Positions 1 to 8,964 of a DNA stretch of 62,953 nt are shown in pieces (the first letter of the stretch is position 1; each line of letters starts with the position of its first letter). Source of the stretch: JAVKFF01 sp040226215 (GTDB lineage Bacteria > Pseudomonadota > Alphaproteobacteria > DSM-16000 > Inquilinaceae). The stretch lies in the NCBI GenBank assembly GCA_040226215.1, contig JAVKFF010000167.1, positions 1 through 62,953 on the forward strand. Direction: 5' to 3'. The notes beneath the pieces are model-generated. The model searched no databases and had not been told where the DNA came from. It saw only the letters and a program-made list of their open reading frames with translations. The translations under genes were made by a program, and so were the position numbers.

Positions 1-470
1 CGGCGGCCGGGTGCTGTAGCTACCCGGTCGCCCCGGCACGGCGGGTCTGCGCGGCAAGGCGTTGTGGCCGCACCAGGGCGAGCGCGTTGCCGGTCAGCAC
101 CAGCGCCAGGCCGGCAATGGCCGAGGGTGTCCAGGTGAAGCGCGCCATGGGGGATGCCGCCACCGGCATGCGCCAGCAGGCGGGCGGCGCGCAGCACGAG
201 ATTGTCGTCGGCGGCCATGCCGCGATCATCGGCCAGGGCCCCGGCGAAGGGGCCGTCGATACGCAGCGACAGGTGATGGTCGGGGGAGACGGCGAGCGTG
301 TCGCCGACCGAGGCGAAGACGACGGTGCTGTCGAGCAGGTGGTAGCCGTCAGCGCGTCGGCCGGTAATCCTGAGCGAGAGGTTGACTTTCGCCGGCGCGG
401 GCTCGTGCGCCGCGGACGGGTTTGCCCAGGGTTCGGGCGCCCAGGGTTCGGACGCCCAGGGCTCGGGCAC
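1..470 (-). pseudogene. ispE: 4-diphosphocytidyl-2-C-methyl-D-erythritol kinase, 5' part only
   Basis: The reading frame gives a clear IspE N-terminus: APAKVNLSL, then GRRADGYHLL, DDNLVLRAARLL and IPHGA. IspE is the GHMP kinase of the MEP isoprenoid pathway. The conserved ATP-binding PVAAGIGGGSAD segment should follow IPHGA-HL but is absent; below about position 150 the frame stays open to the window edge without recognisable IspE sequence. No ATG is available. A GTG at 470 is the likeliest start, just after the stop of the TPR gene. The first codons encode a short EPWA(S/P) tandem repeat. Gene identity is confident for positions 150-450. Whether the loss is a true rearrangement or an assembly chimera at a contig end cannot be told here. 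Confidence 0.6.
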
Positions 471-493
471 CCTGGAGTCGGTCGCGGCCAGGG

Positions 494-2245
494 CTATGGA
501 TCCTCGCTGCCCCGGGGCTCGCCCTCGATGGCCAGATCGCCCGTGAAGCCTGACAGGATACCCGGTTCCGTCAGGCCTTCGGCCAGCTTGCGCTCGATGG
601 AGAGGATGCGATCGTCGTCCTCCGGTTCCGCGAAGGACAGCGCGCGCTGCCACTGGAAGCGCGCCTCCAGCCGGCGGCCGACCATCCAGTAGGCGTCGCC
701 CAGATGATCGTTGATCTCCGGGTCGTCGGGCAGCAGGGCGACGGCGCGCTCCAGCCAGTCCACCGCCTCGTCCAGCCGGCCCGTGCGGTAGTAGACCCAG
801 CCGACGCTGTCGACGATGTAGCCGTTGTTCGGCTCGAGCTCGTTGGCGCGCAGGATCATCTCCTCCGCCCGCTCGATGTTGATGCCGCGATCGGCCCAGG
901 AATAGCCGAGATAGTTCAGCAGGTGCGGATAGTCGGGGTTGAGCACCAGCGCCGCCAGGAAGTCCGCTTCCGCCTCCTCGAAGCGGTCGAGGCGCTCCAG
1001 CGCGATGGCCCGCCGGTAGAGGAAGGTCCAGTCGTCCTCCGCCAGGGTGGGGTCGATCGCCGCCGCCCGGTCATAGGCCTCCACCGCGCGGGCATATTCC
1101 TCCTGCGCGCGCAGCAGGTCGGCCAGCTGAAGCTCCGCCTGGGTGATGTTCGGCCGGCGCTCGGCAAGGTCGCGCAGGATCGCCTCCGCCTCCTCGTAGC
1201 GCTCCAGGCCAGCCAGCAGGCCGGCTTGCTCGATACCCGCGACATAGCCGTGCGGCGTCGCCCGGTCGATGACGTCGAAGGTGGCAAGCGCGGCACGCGG
1301 CATGCCGGCGCCGTCGAGCGTGCGGCCAAGCAGCAGTTGGACCGGCAGGGCGTCCGGGCGCAGGAAGGCCGCGAGGCGGGTGTAGATCAGGGCGAGTTCG
1401 TCCGCTCCCTCCTCGGCCAGCGCGTTGCCGAGCTGGTAGAGCGCCTCTCCCAGCCCGTCCGCTTCGCTGCCGATCGGCCGACCCATCGGCTCGCCCGCAT
1501 CCAGCCGCTCGCGCGCCTGCTGGATGCTCTCCGCCGTTGGGTGATCGGCCAGATAATCGTCGAACAGGACCGCCGCCCGCTCGATCATGCCCTGGCGGGC
1601 GAAATAGCTGCCCGCCGCCTCGATCAGCAGTTCGGTAGTGCCGCCAGCGGCCAGCGCGCCGTCGTAGTAGTCACCGGCCGCCGGCATCTCCAAAAGGTCG
1701 GCGATCAGGGCGACATGCATCAGATAGAGGCTCTCGAAGCCGGGCAGGGTTTCCAGCGGTTCCAGCGCCGCCAGCGCCGCCTCGCCATCGCCCAGGCCGG
1801 TGTAGATCCAGGCCTCGGCGAAGGGCATGACGTATTGCAGCACGCCGGTCGGCGTCAGGCCGTCGGCGAGTTCCATCGCCGCCACGAAGTCCCGCCGGCG
1901 AAAGTCGTCGGCGAGGATCGCCAGCCTGGCCGCCGTCGCCGAGGCGTCGACCTCGGCCAGCCTGTCGGCGTAGGGCAGCGCCTCGATCACGCCGCGCGAC
2001 TGGATCGTCGTCATGAAGGCGCGCTGCAGCAGGTTCGGGTTGCGGGTGTCGCGCGCCAGCGCCTGGCCGTAATAGACCGAGGCGGCGGCCAGGTCGTCGA
2101 CGTCGTCGGCGATGCGCGCCGAGAGATAGGCGCCGGTGAGCGTGCCCGAGGGCGGCAGGTGCCCCTGTTGCGCCACGGCCGCCGATGCGGTCACCGCAAA
2201 CGCGGCCGCCGTCGCCAGCAGCGCGGCGCGAAGTATCTTCGCCAT
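494..2245 (-). CDS. Periplasmic tetratricopeptide-repeat protein
   Basis: This 583-residue protein begins with a signal peptide (MAKILRAALLATAAAFAVTA, cleavage likely after AAVA) and is otherwise built of TPR-like helical pairs. Typical TPR signatures such as LNYLGYSWADRG, GWVYYRTGRLDEA and INDHLGDAYW lie in the C-terminal third. The start at 2245 is chosen because it opens the signal peptide and has a GGAGAGGGGA ribosome site. Frames open further upstream give no plausible N-terminus. In many alphaproteobacteria a large TPR protein sits directly before ispE, as here, and between ispE and ETF-QO. It is probably an envelope scaffold, but the partner is unknown. The tandem spacing to ispE suggests co-transcription. 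Confidence 0.85.
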   Translation of the reverse strand: MAKILRAALLATAAAFAVTASAAVAQQGHLPPSGTLTGAYLSARIADDVDDLAAASVYYGQALARDTRNPNLLQRAFMTTIQSRGVIEALPYADRLAEVDASATAARLAILADDFRRRDFVAAMELADGLTPTGVLQYVMPFAEAWIYTGLGDGEAALAALEPLETLPGFESLYLMHVALIADLLEMPAAGDYYDGALAAGGTTELLIEAAGSYFARQGMIERAAVLFDDYLADHPTAESIQQARERLDAGEPMGRPIGSEADGLGEALYQLGNALAEEGADELALIYTRLAAFLRPDALPVQLLLGRTLDGAGMPRAALATFDVIDRATPHGYVAGIEQAGLLAGLERYEEAEAILRDLAERRPNITQAELQLADLLRAQEEYARAVEAYDRAAAIDPTLAEDDWTFLYRRAIALERLDRFEEAEADFLAALVLNPDYPHLLNYLGYSWADRGINIERAEEMILRANELEPNNGYIVDSVGWVYYRTGRLDEAVDWLERAVALLPDDPEINDHLGDAYWMVGRRLEARFQWQRALSFAEPEDDDRILSIERKLAEGLTEPGILSGFTGDLAIEGEPRGSEDP

Positions 2246-2461
2246 TCCCCTCTCCAAACCTGCGGCGGTCAATGCCGCCATCTTCCGCATGGCCCGATCG
2301 GCGTGCCCCGGTCTGACTGCCTTGTCGAACGGCGCCACATCCAGCCGTGCGGCGCGAAGCGATGGTAGAATCCCGGGCAATAACGTCGCAAGTGCGGCGG
2401 CGCGTGGCGGTGCGGAATGTGGGTGATCGCCGCCGTCGAACACGCCGTCACACATGCCGGC

Positions 2462-4105
2462 TCACATGTTCGGGTAGTTGGGCCCGCCGCCGCCCTCCGG
2501 CACGGTCCAGACGATGTTCTGGGCCGGATCCTTGATGTCGCAGGTCTTGCAGTGGATGCAGTTCTGCGCGTTGATCACGAAGCGCGGGTTCGAGCCGTCG
2601 TCCTCGCGCACCACCTCGTAGACGCCGACCGGGCAGTAGCGCTGCGCCGGCTCGTCGTAGAGCGGCAGGTTGTCGCGGATCGGCACCTCGGGATCCGTCA
2701 GCTTCAGGTGCGAGGGCTGGTTCTCCTCGTGGTTGGTGTTCGACAGGAAGACCGAGGAGGGCTTGTCGAAGGTCAGCACGCCGTCGGGCCTGGGATAGTC
2801 GATCCGCTTCGCCTTGTCGGCCGGTTTCAGGGTCTCGTGGTCGTGGTGGCGGTGGTGCAGGGTCCAGGGCGTTCGGCCGCGCAGCCAGAGCTCGATGCCG
2901 GAGAACAGCGTGCCGCGGATCAGCCCCCAGCGATAGGCCGGCCGGCAGTTGCGCACGGTCTTCAGTTCCTTCCACACCCAGCTCGCCTCGAGCGCCTCGG
3001 GATAGGCCGTCACCTCGTCGCCCGCGCGACCCGCGGCAATCGCCTCGAACACCGCCTCGGCGGCCAGCATGCCGGTCTTCATGGCCGTGTGGTTGCCCTT
3101 GATCTTGGGCACGTTCACGAAACCGCCGGCGCAGCCGATGATCGCCGCGCCGGGCATCACCAGCTTCGGCACCGACTGCAGCCCGCCCTCGTTGATCGCC
3201 CGCGCGCCATAGGCGACGCGCTTGCCGCCCGCCAGCACCTCGGCGATCAGCGGGTGGGTCTTGTAGCGCTGGAACTCGTCGAACAGGGAGAGGTGCGGAT
3301 TGGTGTAGTCGAGGCCGATGACATAGCCGACCGAGACCTGGTTGCCGGCCATGTGGTAGAGCCAGCCGCCGCCATAGGTCTTGCGGTCCATCGGCCAGCC
3401 GAAGCCGTGCACGACCTTGCCGGCCTGGTGCTTCTCCGGATCGATCTCCCAGATCTCCTTGAAGCCGAGACCGTAGGTCTGCGGATCGCAGTCCGCACGC
3501 AGGCCGAACCGCTCGAACAGGCCCTTGGTCAGCGAGCCGCGCGCGCCTTCCGCGAACAGCGTGTATTTGGCGTGCAGCTCCATGCCCGGCGTGTAGTTGG
3601 CTGTCCTCTCGCCGTCCTTGCCGATGCCCATGTCACCGGTCGCCACGCCCTTGACCGAGCCGTCCTCGTTGTAGAGCACCTCCGCCGCGGCGAAGCCCGG
3701 ATAGATCTCCACGCCCAGCGCCTCGGCCTCGCTCGCCAGCCAGCGGCAGACATTGCCCATGGAGACGACGTAGTTGCCCTTGTTGTGCTGCTCGGGCGGC
3801 AGCAGCAGATTGGGGATGCGGAATGTCGAGACCGCGGTGAACAGGTGGAACTCGTCCCGCGTCACCGGCGTGTCGAGCGGCGTGTCCTTCTCCCGCCAGT
3901 CGGGGATCAGCTCGTCCAGCGCGCACGGCTCCAGCACCGCGCCGGAGAGGATGTGGGCACCGACCTCCGAGCCCTTCTCGATGACGACGACGGAGAGTTC
4001 CTGACCCTGCGCCTCGGCCAGTTGCCTGAGACGGATGGCGGCGGCGAGTCCGGACGGTCCCGCGCCGACGATCACCACGTCGAACTCCATCGCTTCGCGT
4101 TCCAT
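2462..4105 (-). CDS. etfQO: Electron transfer flavoprotein-ubiquinone oxidoreductase
   Basis: This 547-residue protein matches ETF-QO over full length. It passes electrons from reduced ETF (fatty acid and amino acid oxidation) to ubiquinone at the inner membrane. The N-terminus has the FAD Rossmann motif VVIVGAGPSGLAAAIRL. The middle carries the family's FAD/quinone region (VSMGNVCRWLA, GCAGGFVNVPKIKGNHTAMK). The C-terminus holds the single 4Fe-4S ligand set, CPVGVYE then NCIHCKTCDIKDP. I chose the ATG at 4105 because a GGAGGGAGAG ribosome site lies upstream and homologues begin at this point; an upstream ATG at 4132 is possible. The gene is divergent from the uracil-DNA glycosylase gene. A probable ETF-beta lysine methyltransferase gene lies at the other end of the window. 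Confidence 0.95.
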   Translation of the reverse strand: MEREAMEFDVVIVGAGPSGLAAAIRLRQLAEAQGQELSVVVIEKGSEVGAHILSGAVLEPCALDELIPDWREKDTPLDTPVTRDEFHLFTAVSTFRIPNLLLPPEQHNKGNYVVSMGNVCRWLASEAEALGVEIYPGFAAAEVLYNEDGSVKGVATGDMGIGKDGERTANYTPGMELHAKYTLFAEGARGSLTKGLFERFGLRADCDPQTYGLGFKEIWEIDPEKHQAGKVVHGFGWPMDRKTYGGGWLYHMAGNQVSVGYVIGLDYTNPHLSLFDEFQRYKTHPLIAEVLAGGKRVAYGARAINEGGLQSVPKLVMPGAAIIGCAGGFVNVPKIKGNHTAMKTGMLAAEAVFEAIAAGRAGDEVTAYPEALEASWVWKELKTVRNCRPAYRWGLIRGTLFSGIELWLRGRTPWTLHHRHHDHETLKPADKAKRIDYPRPDGVLTFDKPSSVFLSNTNHEENQPSHLKLTDPEVPIRDNLPLYDEPAQRYCPVGVYEVVREDDGSNPRFVINAQNCIHCKTCDIKDPAQNIVWTVPEGGGGPNYPNM

Positions 4106-4208
4106 CGTGCCCGTCTCTCCCTCCAGTCCCATGACCCGTCATCCGCCACCGCCGCCCGGCCCTTCAGGACTTGTCACAGCAGCCGATTGCGGGCTTGATC
4201 GTTCAACC

Positions 4209-5093
4209 ATGGCGAACGCCGCACATCAACAGATAGTCTCGATCCTGGAATGGTACGAGGCGATGGGCGTCGACGAGACCGTCGGCGATGCGCCGGTCGA
4301 CTTCCGTGCGCTCGGCAGGCGTCCGGCGGCACCGGCGGCCGACCAGGCCCGTCCGCAGCCGTCAGCGACGCCGGACCAGCCAGCGGCGTCCACTGTCGCG
4401 CCGACCGTCGCACCGGCCACGCGCGCCCCGGCACCAGCCACCGCTCCGCTCGGTGTCAGCGAGGCGCAGAAATCCGCCGACCGCGAGGCGCACGCCGCCG
4501 GCACGCTGGCGGAATTGCGGGCCACCCTGGAGGCCTTCGAGGGCTGCGCGCTGAAGGCGACGGCGACGAACCTGGTGTTCGCCGACGGCCATGCCGACGC
4601 GCCGCTGATGGTGATCGGCGAGGCCCCCGGCGCCGACGAGGACCGCCAGGGCCTGCCCTTCGTCGGCGCCTCGGGCAAGCTGCTCGACCGCATGCTGGCG
4701 GCGATCGGCCTCGACCGCCATGCCGAGCAGGCGGAGGCTGGCGCCTACATCACCAACATCCTGCCCTGGCGGCCGCCCGGCAACCGCCAGCCCAATGCCG
4801 GCGAGGTGGCGGTCTGCCTGCCCTTCCTGTGGCGTCACATCGCCCTGAAGAAGCCGCGCGTGGTGATGATGGCGGGCGGCGTCTCGGCCAAGACCCTGCT
4901 CAACACCGATCGCGGCATCATGCGCCTGCGCGGCCAGTGGTTCGATCTGACCGTTCCGGGCCTCGACCGGCCAATCCCGGCCATCGCCACCTTCCATCCC
5001 GCCTATCTGCTGCGCCAGCCGGCGCAGAAGCGCGAGGTCTGGCGCGACCTGCTCGCGGTGCGCGCGCGGCTGGATGCCACCGGGACGGGCTGA
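4209..5093 (+). CDS. Uracil-DNA glycosylase, family 4-like
   Basis: This 294-residue protein excises uracil from DNA. After a Pro/Ala-rich linker of about 100 residues comes the UDG fold, with motif A as GEAPGADEDRQGLPFVG, the following SGKLLDRML, and motif B as FHPAYLLR near the C-terminus. Family 4 enzymes normally carry four cysteines for a 4Fe-4S cluster. Here only EGCALKAT and AVCLPF offer clear candidates, and the usual KCRPP-type motif reads NILPWRPPGNR, so the cluster may be absent or altered. This variant is, from memory, common in alphaproteobacteria. The start at 4209 begins MANAAHQQ; the longer open frame upstream overlaps ETF-QO and is not protein-like. The long low-complexity linker resembles a flexible tether. 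Confidence 0.85.
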   Translation: MANAAHQQIVSILEWYEAMGVDETVGDAPVDFRALGRRPAAPAADQARPQPSATPDQPAASTVAPTVAPATRAPAPATAPLGVSEAQKSADREAHAAGTLAELRATLEAFEGCALKATATNLVFADGHADAPLMVIGEAPGADEDRQGLPFVGASGKLLDRMLAAIGLDRHAEQAEAGAYITNILPWRPPGNRQPNAGEVAVCLPFLWRHIALKKPRVVMMAGGVSAKTLLNTDRGIMRLRGQWFDLTVPGLDRPIPAIATFHPAYLLRQPAQKREVWRDLLAVRARLDATGTG

Positions 5094-5177
5094 GCCGGTC
5101 CGCGGCCACGCCCGGCGGTTGCCGGAAAGTCACATTTCGATTGCCCTCTTTCACCCGTTCCGCTAAGTCGTCTAGCC

Positions 5178-7070
5178 GTGATGGGGAGTATTTCACGTCG
5201 TGCCGGATGGCTGGCGGCAGCGGTCGCTATGGCCGTTGCGGGCTGGTCCGGCACCGCCGAACAGAGCCGCGCGCAAGACGCGGCGCCGCGCATCGGCGCC
5301 TTCGATCCGGACACCCCGGGACCGTCCGGGATGTCGGCCGGCGCGTGGTCGGACGACCCGCTGCGGGAGCTGGCCCAGATCCGGCTGATCCCGACCATCG
5401 ACCTCGACGCGCTGGAGAATGCTCCCGGGCTGCTGCTCGACCCGGCGGATGTCGAGCGCTACGGCCGCATCTTCGACCTGCAGGAGGCCGGGATGTGGGC
5501 GGTGGCGGATGGCGAGATCGCCCAGCTCGCCGACACCAGGCTGATGGGTCACGTGCTGTTCCAGCGCTACTTCCATCCCGACGCCTACACCTCCAGCTTC
5601 GCCGAGCTCCGAGACTGGCTGGCCGCCTATTCCGACCTGCCGCAGGCTGCCCGGGTCTACGAGCTCGCACAGCAGCGGCGACCCGCCGGCGCCGCCGCGC
5701 CGCAGCGCCCGACCGGCGACGAGATCACCGGCAGCTTCGGCTGGCTCTACGGCTTCCAGCGCTGCGGCTTCGACAGCCCCGGCGGCACGGCGCGCGAAGT
5801 GCGCAACCGGCTGCGCGACTTCTTCCGCGACGACGCGCCGAGCCGGGCGCTCGACCATCTCGAAGGCCGGCGCGGCGCCCTGTCGGCGGTCGACTTCGAC
5901 GCCCTGCTCGCCGAAGTCTCGGCCAGCTACTATTTCGAGGGTGTCTACGACCGCGCCTTCGAGGTGGCGGCGCGCGCCGTGGACGGCTCGGGCGACCAGA
6001 TCTACCGCGGCAACTGGATCGCCGGCCTTGCGGCCTGGCGCCGTGGCGACTGGGCGGAGGCGGCCGGCCGCTTCGCCGCCGTCGCCGACGAGCCCTGCGC
6101 CTCGCCCTGGTGGCGCTCGGGCGGCGCCTACTGGGCCGCGCGGGCCGATATCCGCTCCGGCAATCCGGCGGCGGTCAGCGGCCATCTCCGGCAGGCGTCG
6201 GCCTATCCGCATACCTTCTACGGGCTGATCGCGCTGCGTGCCCTGGGCGCCGAGCCCGACTTCAATTTCTCAAGCCCCGCCATGGGCCAGCAGCACTGGA
6301 GCACGCTGACCCGCCACCAGGGTGCCAGGCGGGCGATCGCGCTGATCCAGGTCGGTCGGCCGGACCTGGCGGAGCAGGAACTGCTGCGCCTGCCGGCGGA
6401 CCATGACGACGTGCTGGGAGAAGCGCTGGTGGCGCTGGCGGCGGAGGCCAACCTGCCGGAGCTCGGCATCACCGTCGGCACCATTTTCGAGCGCGACAAC
6501 CGGCCGCTCTACGACAGCGCCCTCTATCCGCTGGCGCACTGGCAGCCGACCGGCGGCTGGCGCATCGACCAGGCCCTGGTGCACGCGATCATCCGCAACG
6601 AGAGCCGGTTCGAGACCGACGCCGTCTCCTATGCCGGTGCGGTCGGCCTGATGCAGATCATTCCGTCGACAGCCCGCGCCGTCGCCGGCTACACCGTCAG
6701 CCGGGAGGAGCTCAACACGCCGGCGGTCAACCTGTCGCTGGGCCAGGACTACATCGCCGACCTGCTCGACTATCCGACGACGGCGCGCAGCCTCTTCCAC
6801 CTGCTGATCGGCTACAACGCAGGGGCCGGCAATCTCGAGCGCTGGCTCGACCAGACCGACATGCAGGACGACCCGCTGCTGCTGGTCGAGAGCATCCCTT
6901 CGACCGAGACCCGCGCCTATCTGGAACGGGTGAGCGCGGACTACTGGATCTATCGCCTGCGCCTCGGCCAGGCGACACCGTCGCTCGATGATGTTGTCGC
7001 CGGCCAGTGGCCTCGCTATGTCTCGCAGGACAGGCGAGCGAGCGAGGTGGCGCTGCATGGGACGGATTGA
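5178..7070 (+). CDS. slt: Soluble lytic murein transglycosylase
   Basis: This 630-residue periplasmic enzyme cleaves the glycan strand of peptidoglycan and forms 1,6-anhydro ends. It has an N-terminal signal peptide (GWLAAAVAMAVAGWSG). A long alpha-helical superhelical region follows, and a C-terminal SLT domain begins near residue 455. The catalytic glutamate is in HAIIRNESRF; AVGLMQIIPSTA and LLIGYNAGAGN are the other SLT signatures. The first codon may be GTG 5178 or the adjacent ATG 5181; neither has a good ribosome site. The 3' end overlaps moaB by 14 bases, so the two are probably one transcript, although their functions are unrelated. Confidence 0.92.
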   Translation: MMGSISRRAGWLAAAVAMAVAGWSGTAEQSRAQDAAPRIGAFDPDTPGPSGMSAGAWSDDPLRELAQIRLIPTIDLDALENAPGLLLDPADVERYGRIFDLQEAGMWAVADGEIAQLADTRLMGHVLFQRYFHPDAYTSSFAELRDWLAAYSDLPQAARVYELAQQRRPAGAAAPQRPTGDEITGSFGWLYGFQRCGFDSPGGTAREVRNRLRDFFRDDAPSRALDHLEGRRGALSAVDFDALLAEVSASYYFEGVYDRAFEVAARAVDGSGDQIYRGNWIAGLAAWRRGDWAEAAGRFAAVADEPCASPWWRSGGAYWAARADIRSGNPAAVSGHLRQASAYPHTFYGLIALRALGAEPDFNFSSPAMGQQHWSTLTRHQGARRAIALIQVGRPDLAEQELLRLPADHDDVLGEALVALAAEANLPELGITVGTIFERDNRPLYDSALYPLAHWQPTGGWRIDQALVHAIIRNESRFETDAVSYAGAVGLMQIIPSTARAVAGYTVSREELNTPAVNLSLGQDYIADLLDYPTTARSLFHLLIGYNAGAGNLERWLDQTDMQDDPLLLVESIPSTETRAYLERVSADYWIYRLRLGQATPSLDDVVAGQWPRYVSQDRRASEVALHGTD

Positions 7071-7587
7071 CGACAGCCGGCCCTTCATCCCGGTGAACAT
7101 CGCGGTGCTGACCGTGTCCGACACCCGCGAGGCGGCGACGGACCGGTCGGGCGACTATCTGGTCGGTGCCCTGACCGGGTGCGGGCACGCCCTGGCCGCG
7201 CGCGCCATCGTGCGTGACGAACAGGCGGCGATCGAGAACCAGCTCCGGCGCTGGATCGCCGATCCCGGCATCGACGTGGTGATCGCCACCGGTGGCACCG
7301 GGGTGACCGGCCGCGACGTCACGCCGGAGGCCTTTCACGCCGTCTACGAGAAGGAGGTCGCCGGCTTTGGCGAGCTCTTCCGCATGCTCTCCTATGCCAG
7401 CATCGGCACCTCGACCCTGCAGAGCCGGGCAACGGCCGGCGTCGCGGGCGGCACCTATCTTTTCGCCCTGCCCGGCTCCACCGGCGCCTGCCGCGACGGC
7501 TGGGAGAAGATCCTCAAGGACCAACTCGATAACCGTCACCGCCCCTGCAACTTCGTCGAACTGCTGCCCCGGCTGACGGAGAGCTAG
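7057..7587 (+). CDS. moaB: Molybdenum cofactor biosynthesis protein B
   Basis: This 176-residue protein belongs to the MoaB/MogA family, which acts on molybdopterin (adenylylation) in molybdenum cofactor synthesis in the cytoplasm. Family signatures are NIAVLTVSDTR, the glycine-rich VVIATGGTGVTGRDVTPEA, and LFALPGSTGACRDGWE near the C-terminus. The ATG at 7057 has a GAGG ribosome site about nine bases upstream and lies inside the last codons of slt, indicating translational coupling. No other molybdenum cofactor gene is in the window. MogA is the main alternative name; the absence of a fused domain fits either. Confidence 0.92.
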   Translation: MGRIDDSRPFIPVNIAVLTVSDTREAATDRSGDYLVGALTGCGHALAARAIVRDEQAAIENQLRRWIADPGIDVVIATGGTGVTGRDVTPEAFHAVYEKEVAGFGELFRMLSYASIGTSTLQSRATAGVAGGTYLFALPGSTGACRDGWEKILKDQLDNRHRPCNFVELLPRLTES

Positions 7588-7632
7588 CCCCGGAGAGGGG
7601 GCACCGTACGTCGGCTGGGCGAGGACGGTCCT

Positions 7633-7750
7633 GGGATCCCGGCTCTCCGCTGCGCTCCGGCCGGGATGACGCAGTTTCTATTCAGTCAGCGAGGATTTCG
7701 TCATCCCGGGCGCGGTGCGGCGCGAAGTGCCGCTCCGCAGACCCGGGATC
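7633..7750. repeat. Large imperfect palindromic intergenic repeat, copy 1
   Basis: This is a non-coding stretch with GGGATCCCGGCTCTCC on one side and its near-complement AGACCCGGGATC on the other. The centre holds CCGGGATGAC and GTCATCCCGG facing each other. The same layout recurs at 23004-23123 and 39584-39786. It lies between moaB and the radical SAM gene and could form a cruciform or a strong RNA hairpin, so it may end moaB transcription. Confidence 0.7.
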
Positions 7751-7779
7751 TTCCGCCCATCCTCTCCGGCGAAGAAAAT

Positions 7780-7794
7780 GTTCTTGTTATGTTC
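7780..7794 (+). promoter_or_regulatory. LexA (SOS) box
   Basis: The sequence GTTCTTGTTATGTTC is an exact match to the alphaproteobacterial SOS operator GTTC-N7-GTTC. It sits 25 bases before the ATG of the radical SAM gene, where a repressor would block initiation. LexA itself is not in this window. Confidence 0.65.
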
Positions 7795-7818
7795 TTTCGC
7801 CTGCCCTACCCTCGACCC

Positions 7819-8937
7819 ATGGCACCGTGGACAGAGCAGCAGGACGATCCCAACCGGCGCGTCAGGCGCGGCCGGGGCGCGGTGTCGAACCGCGACGGGC
7901 GCTTCGAGCACCATGCCCACGCGCTTGAGGACGATGGCTGGTCGTCGCTCGACGAGGTTCTGGCGGCCGACCGGGTGGCGACCCTGGTCGGCGAGGAGGC
8001 GACGCGGGAGATCATCGCCCGCAACGACAGCCCCGACGTGCCCTTCGACCAGTCGATCAACCCCTATCGCGGGTGCGAGCACGGCTGCATCTACTGCTTC
8101 GCCCGGCCCAGCCACGCCTATCTCGGCCTCTCGCCGGGCCTGGACTTTGAGACCCGGCTCTACGCCAAGTCGGACGCCGCGGCCAGGCTGGAGCGGGCGC
8201 TTCGGCGCAAGGGCTACAAGGTGTCGCCGCTGGCGATCGGCGCCAATACCGACCCCTACCAGCCGATCGAGAAGGAACGCCGGATCACCCGCGCGCTGAT
8301 CGGGGTGATGGACCGTTTCAACCATCCCTTCGGCATCATCACCAAGTCGGACCGCGTCTGCCGGGACATCGACCTGCTGGCGCCGATGGCGGCGCGCGGC
8401 CTGGTGCAGGTGGCGCTGTCGATCACCACGCTCGATGCCGGGCTGGCCCGGGTGATGGAGCCGCGCGCGGCGACGCCGGCCCGGCGGATCGAGGCGGTCA
8501 GACGATTGAGTGCCGCCGGTATACCCGTGTCGGTCCTGGTCTCGCCGATCATCCCGGCGATCAACGACCACGAAATCGAAGCGGTGCTGGAAGCGGCGGC
8601 CACCGCCGGCGCCGGCTCAGCGTCGACGATCCTCCTGCGGCTGCCGCTGGAGATCGCCGACCTGTTCCGCGAATGGCTGGAAACGCATTTCCCCGACCGG
8701 GCGGAGCGGGTGCTGAGCCTGATCCGCCAGTCGCGCGGCGACAGGCTCTACGACCCGCGCTTCGGTCACCGCATGAAGGGCAGCGGCCCCTATGCCGAGA
8801 TGCTGCGCGCCCGTTTCGAACGGGCCAAGCGCCGGCTGGGCCTCGACCAGCGCCGGCTGGCGCTCGACACCAGCCAGTTCGCCGTGCCCCTGGAGACCTG
8901 CGGGGACGGCCGCCAGGGCGAACTGTTCGCGCCCTGA
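7819..8937 (+). CDS. Radical SAM protein of the PA0069 / SPL-like family
   Basis: This 372-residue protein has the radical SAM motif Cys86-x3-Cys90-x2-Cys93 in RGCEHGCIYCFARP, followed by the family's HAYLGLSPGLDFE. The fold resembles spore photoproduct lyase, but the PA0069 family has no settled substrate. The ATG at 7819 gives the usual N-terminus (PNRRVRRGRGA). An upstream ATG would read through the operator. A LexA-type box just before the gene suggests DNA-damage induction, consistent with a role in DNA or nucleotide repair; that role is inference. The gene is monocistronic, ending 27 bases from the convergent betaine synthase gene. Confidence 0.88.
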   Translation: MAPWTEQQDDPNRRVRRGRGAVSNRDGRFEHHAHALEDDGWSSLDEVLAADRVATLVGEEATREIIARNDSPDVPFDQSINPYRGCEHGCIYCFARPSHAYLGLSPGLDFETRLYAKSDAAARLERALRRKGYKVSPLAIGANTDPYQPIEKERRITRALIGVMDRFNHPFGIITKSDRVCRDIDLLAPMAARGLVQVALSITTLDAGLARVMEPRAATPARRIEAVRRLSAAGIPVSVLVSPIIPAINDHEIEAVLEAAATAGAGSASTILLRLPLEIADLFREWLETHFPDRAERVLSLIRQSRGDRLYDPRFGHRMKGSGPYAEMLRARFERAKRRLGLDQRRLALDTSQFAVPLETCGDGRQGELFAP

Positions 8938-8964
8938 CGAAACGTCTGTCCCCGCTGAACCGGG

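Noticed and set aside
2417..4198. A long open frame antisense to ETF-QO (593 codons).
   Set aside because: It mirrors the codon bias of a high-GC gene on the other strand; its translation is rich in His, Arg and Val with no family, while the minus-strand ETF-QO has every expected motif.
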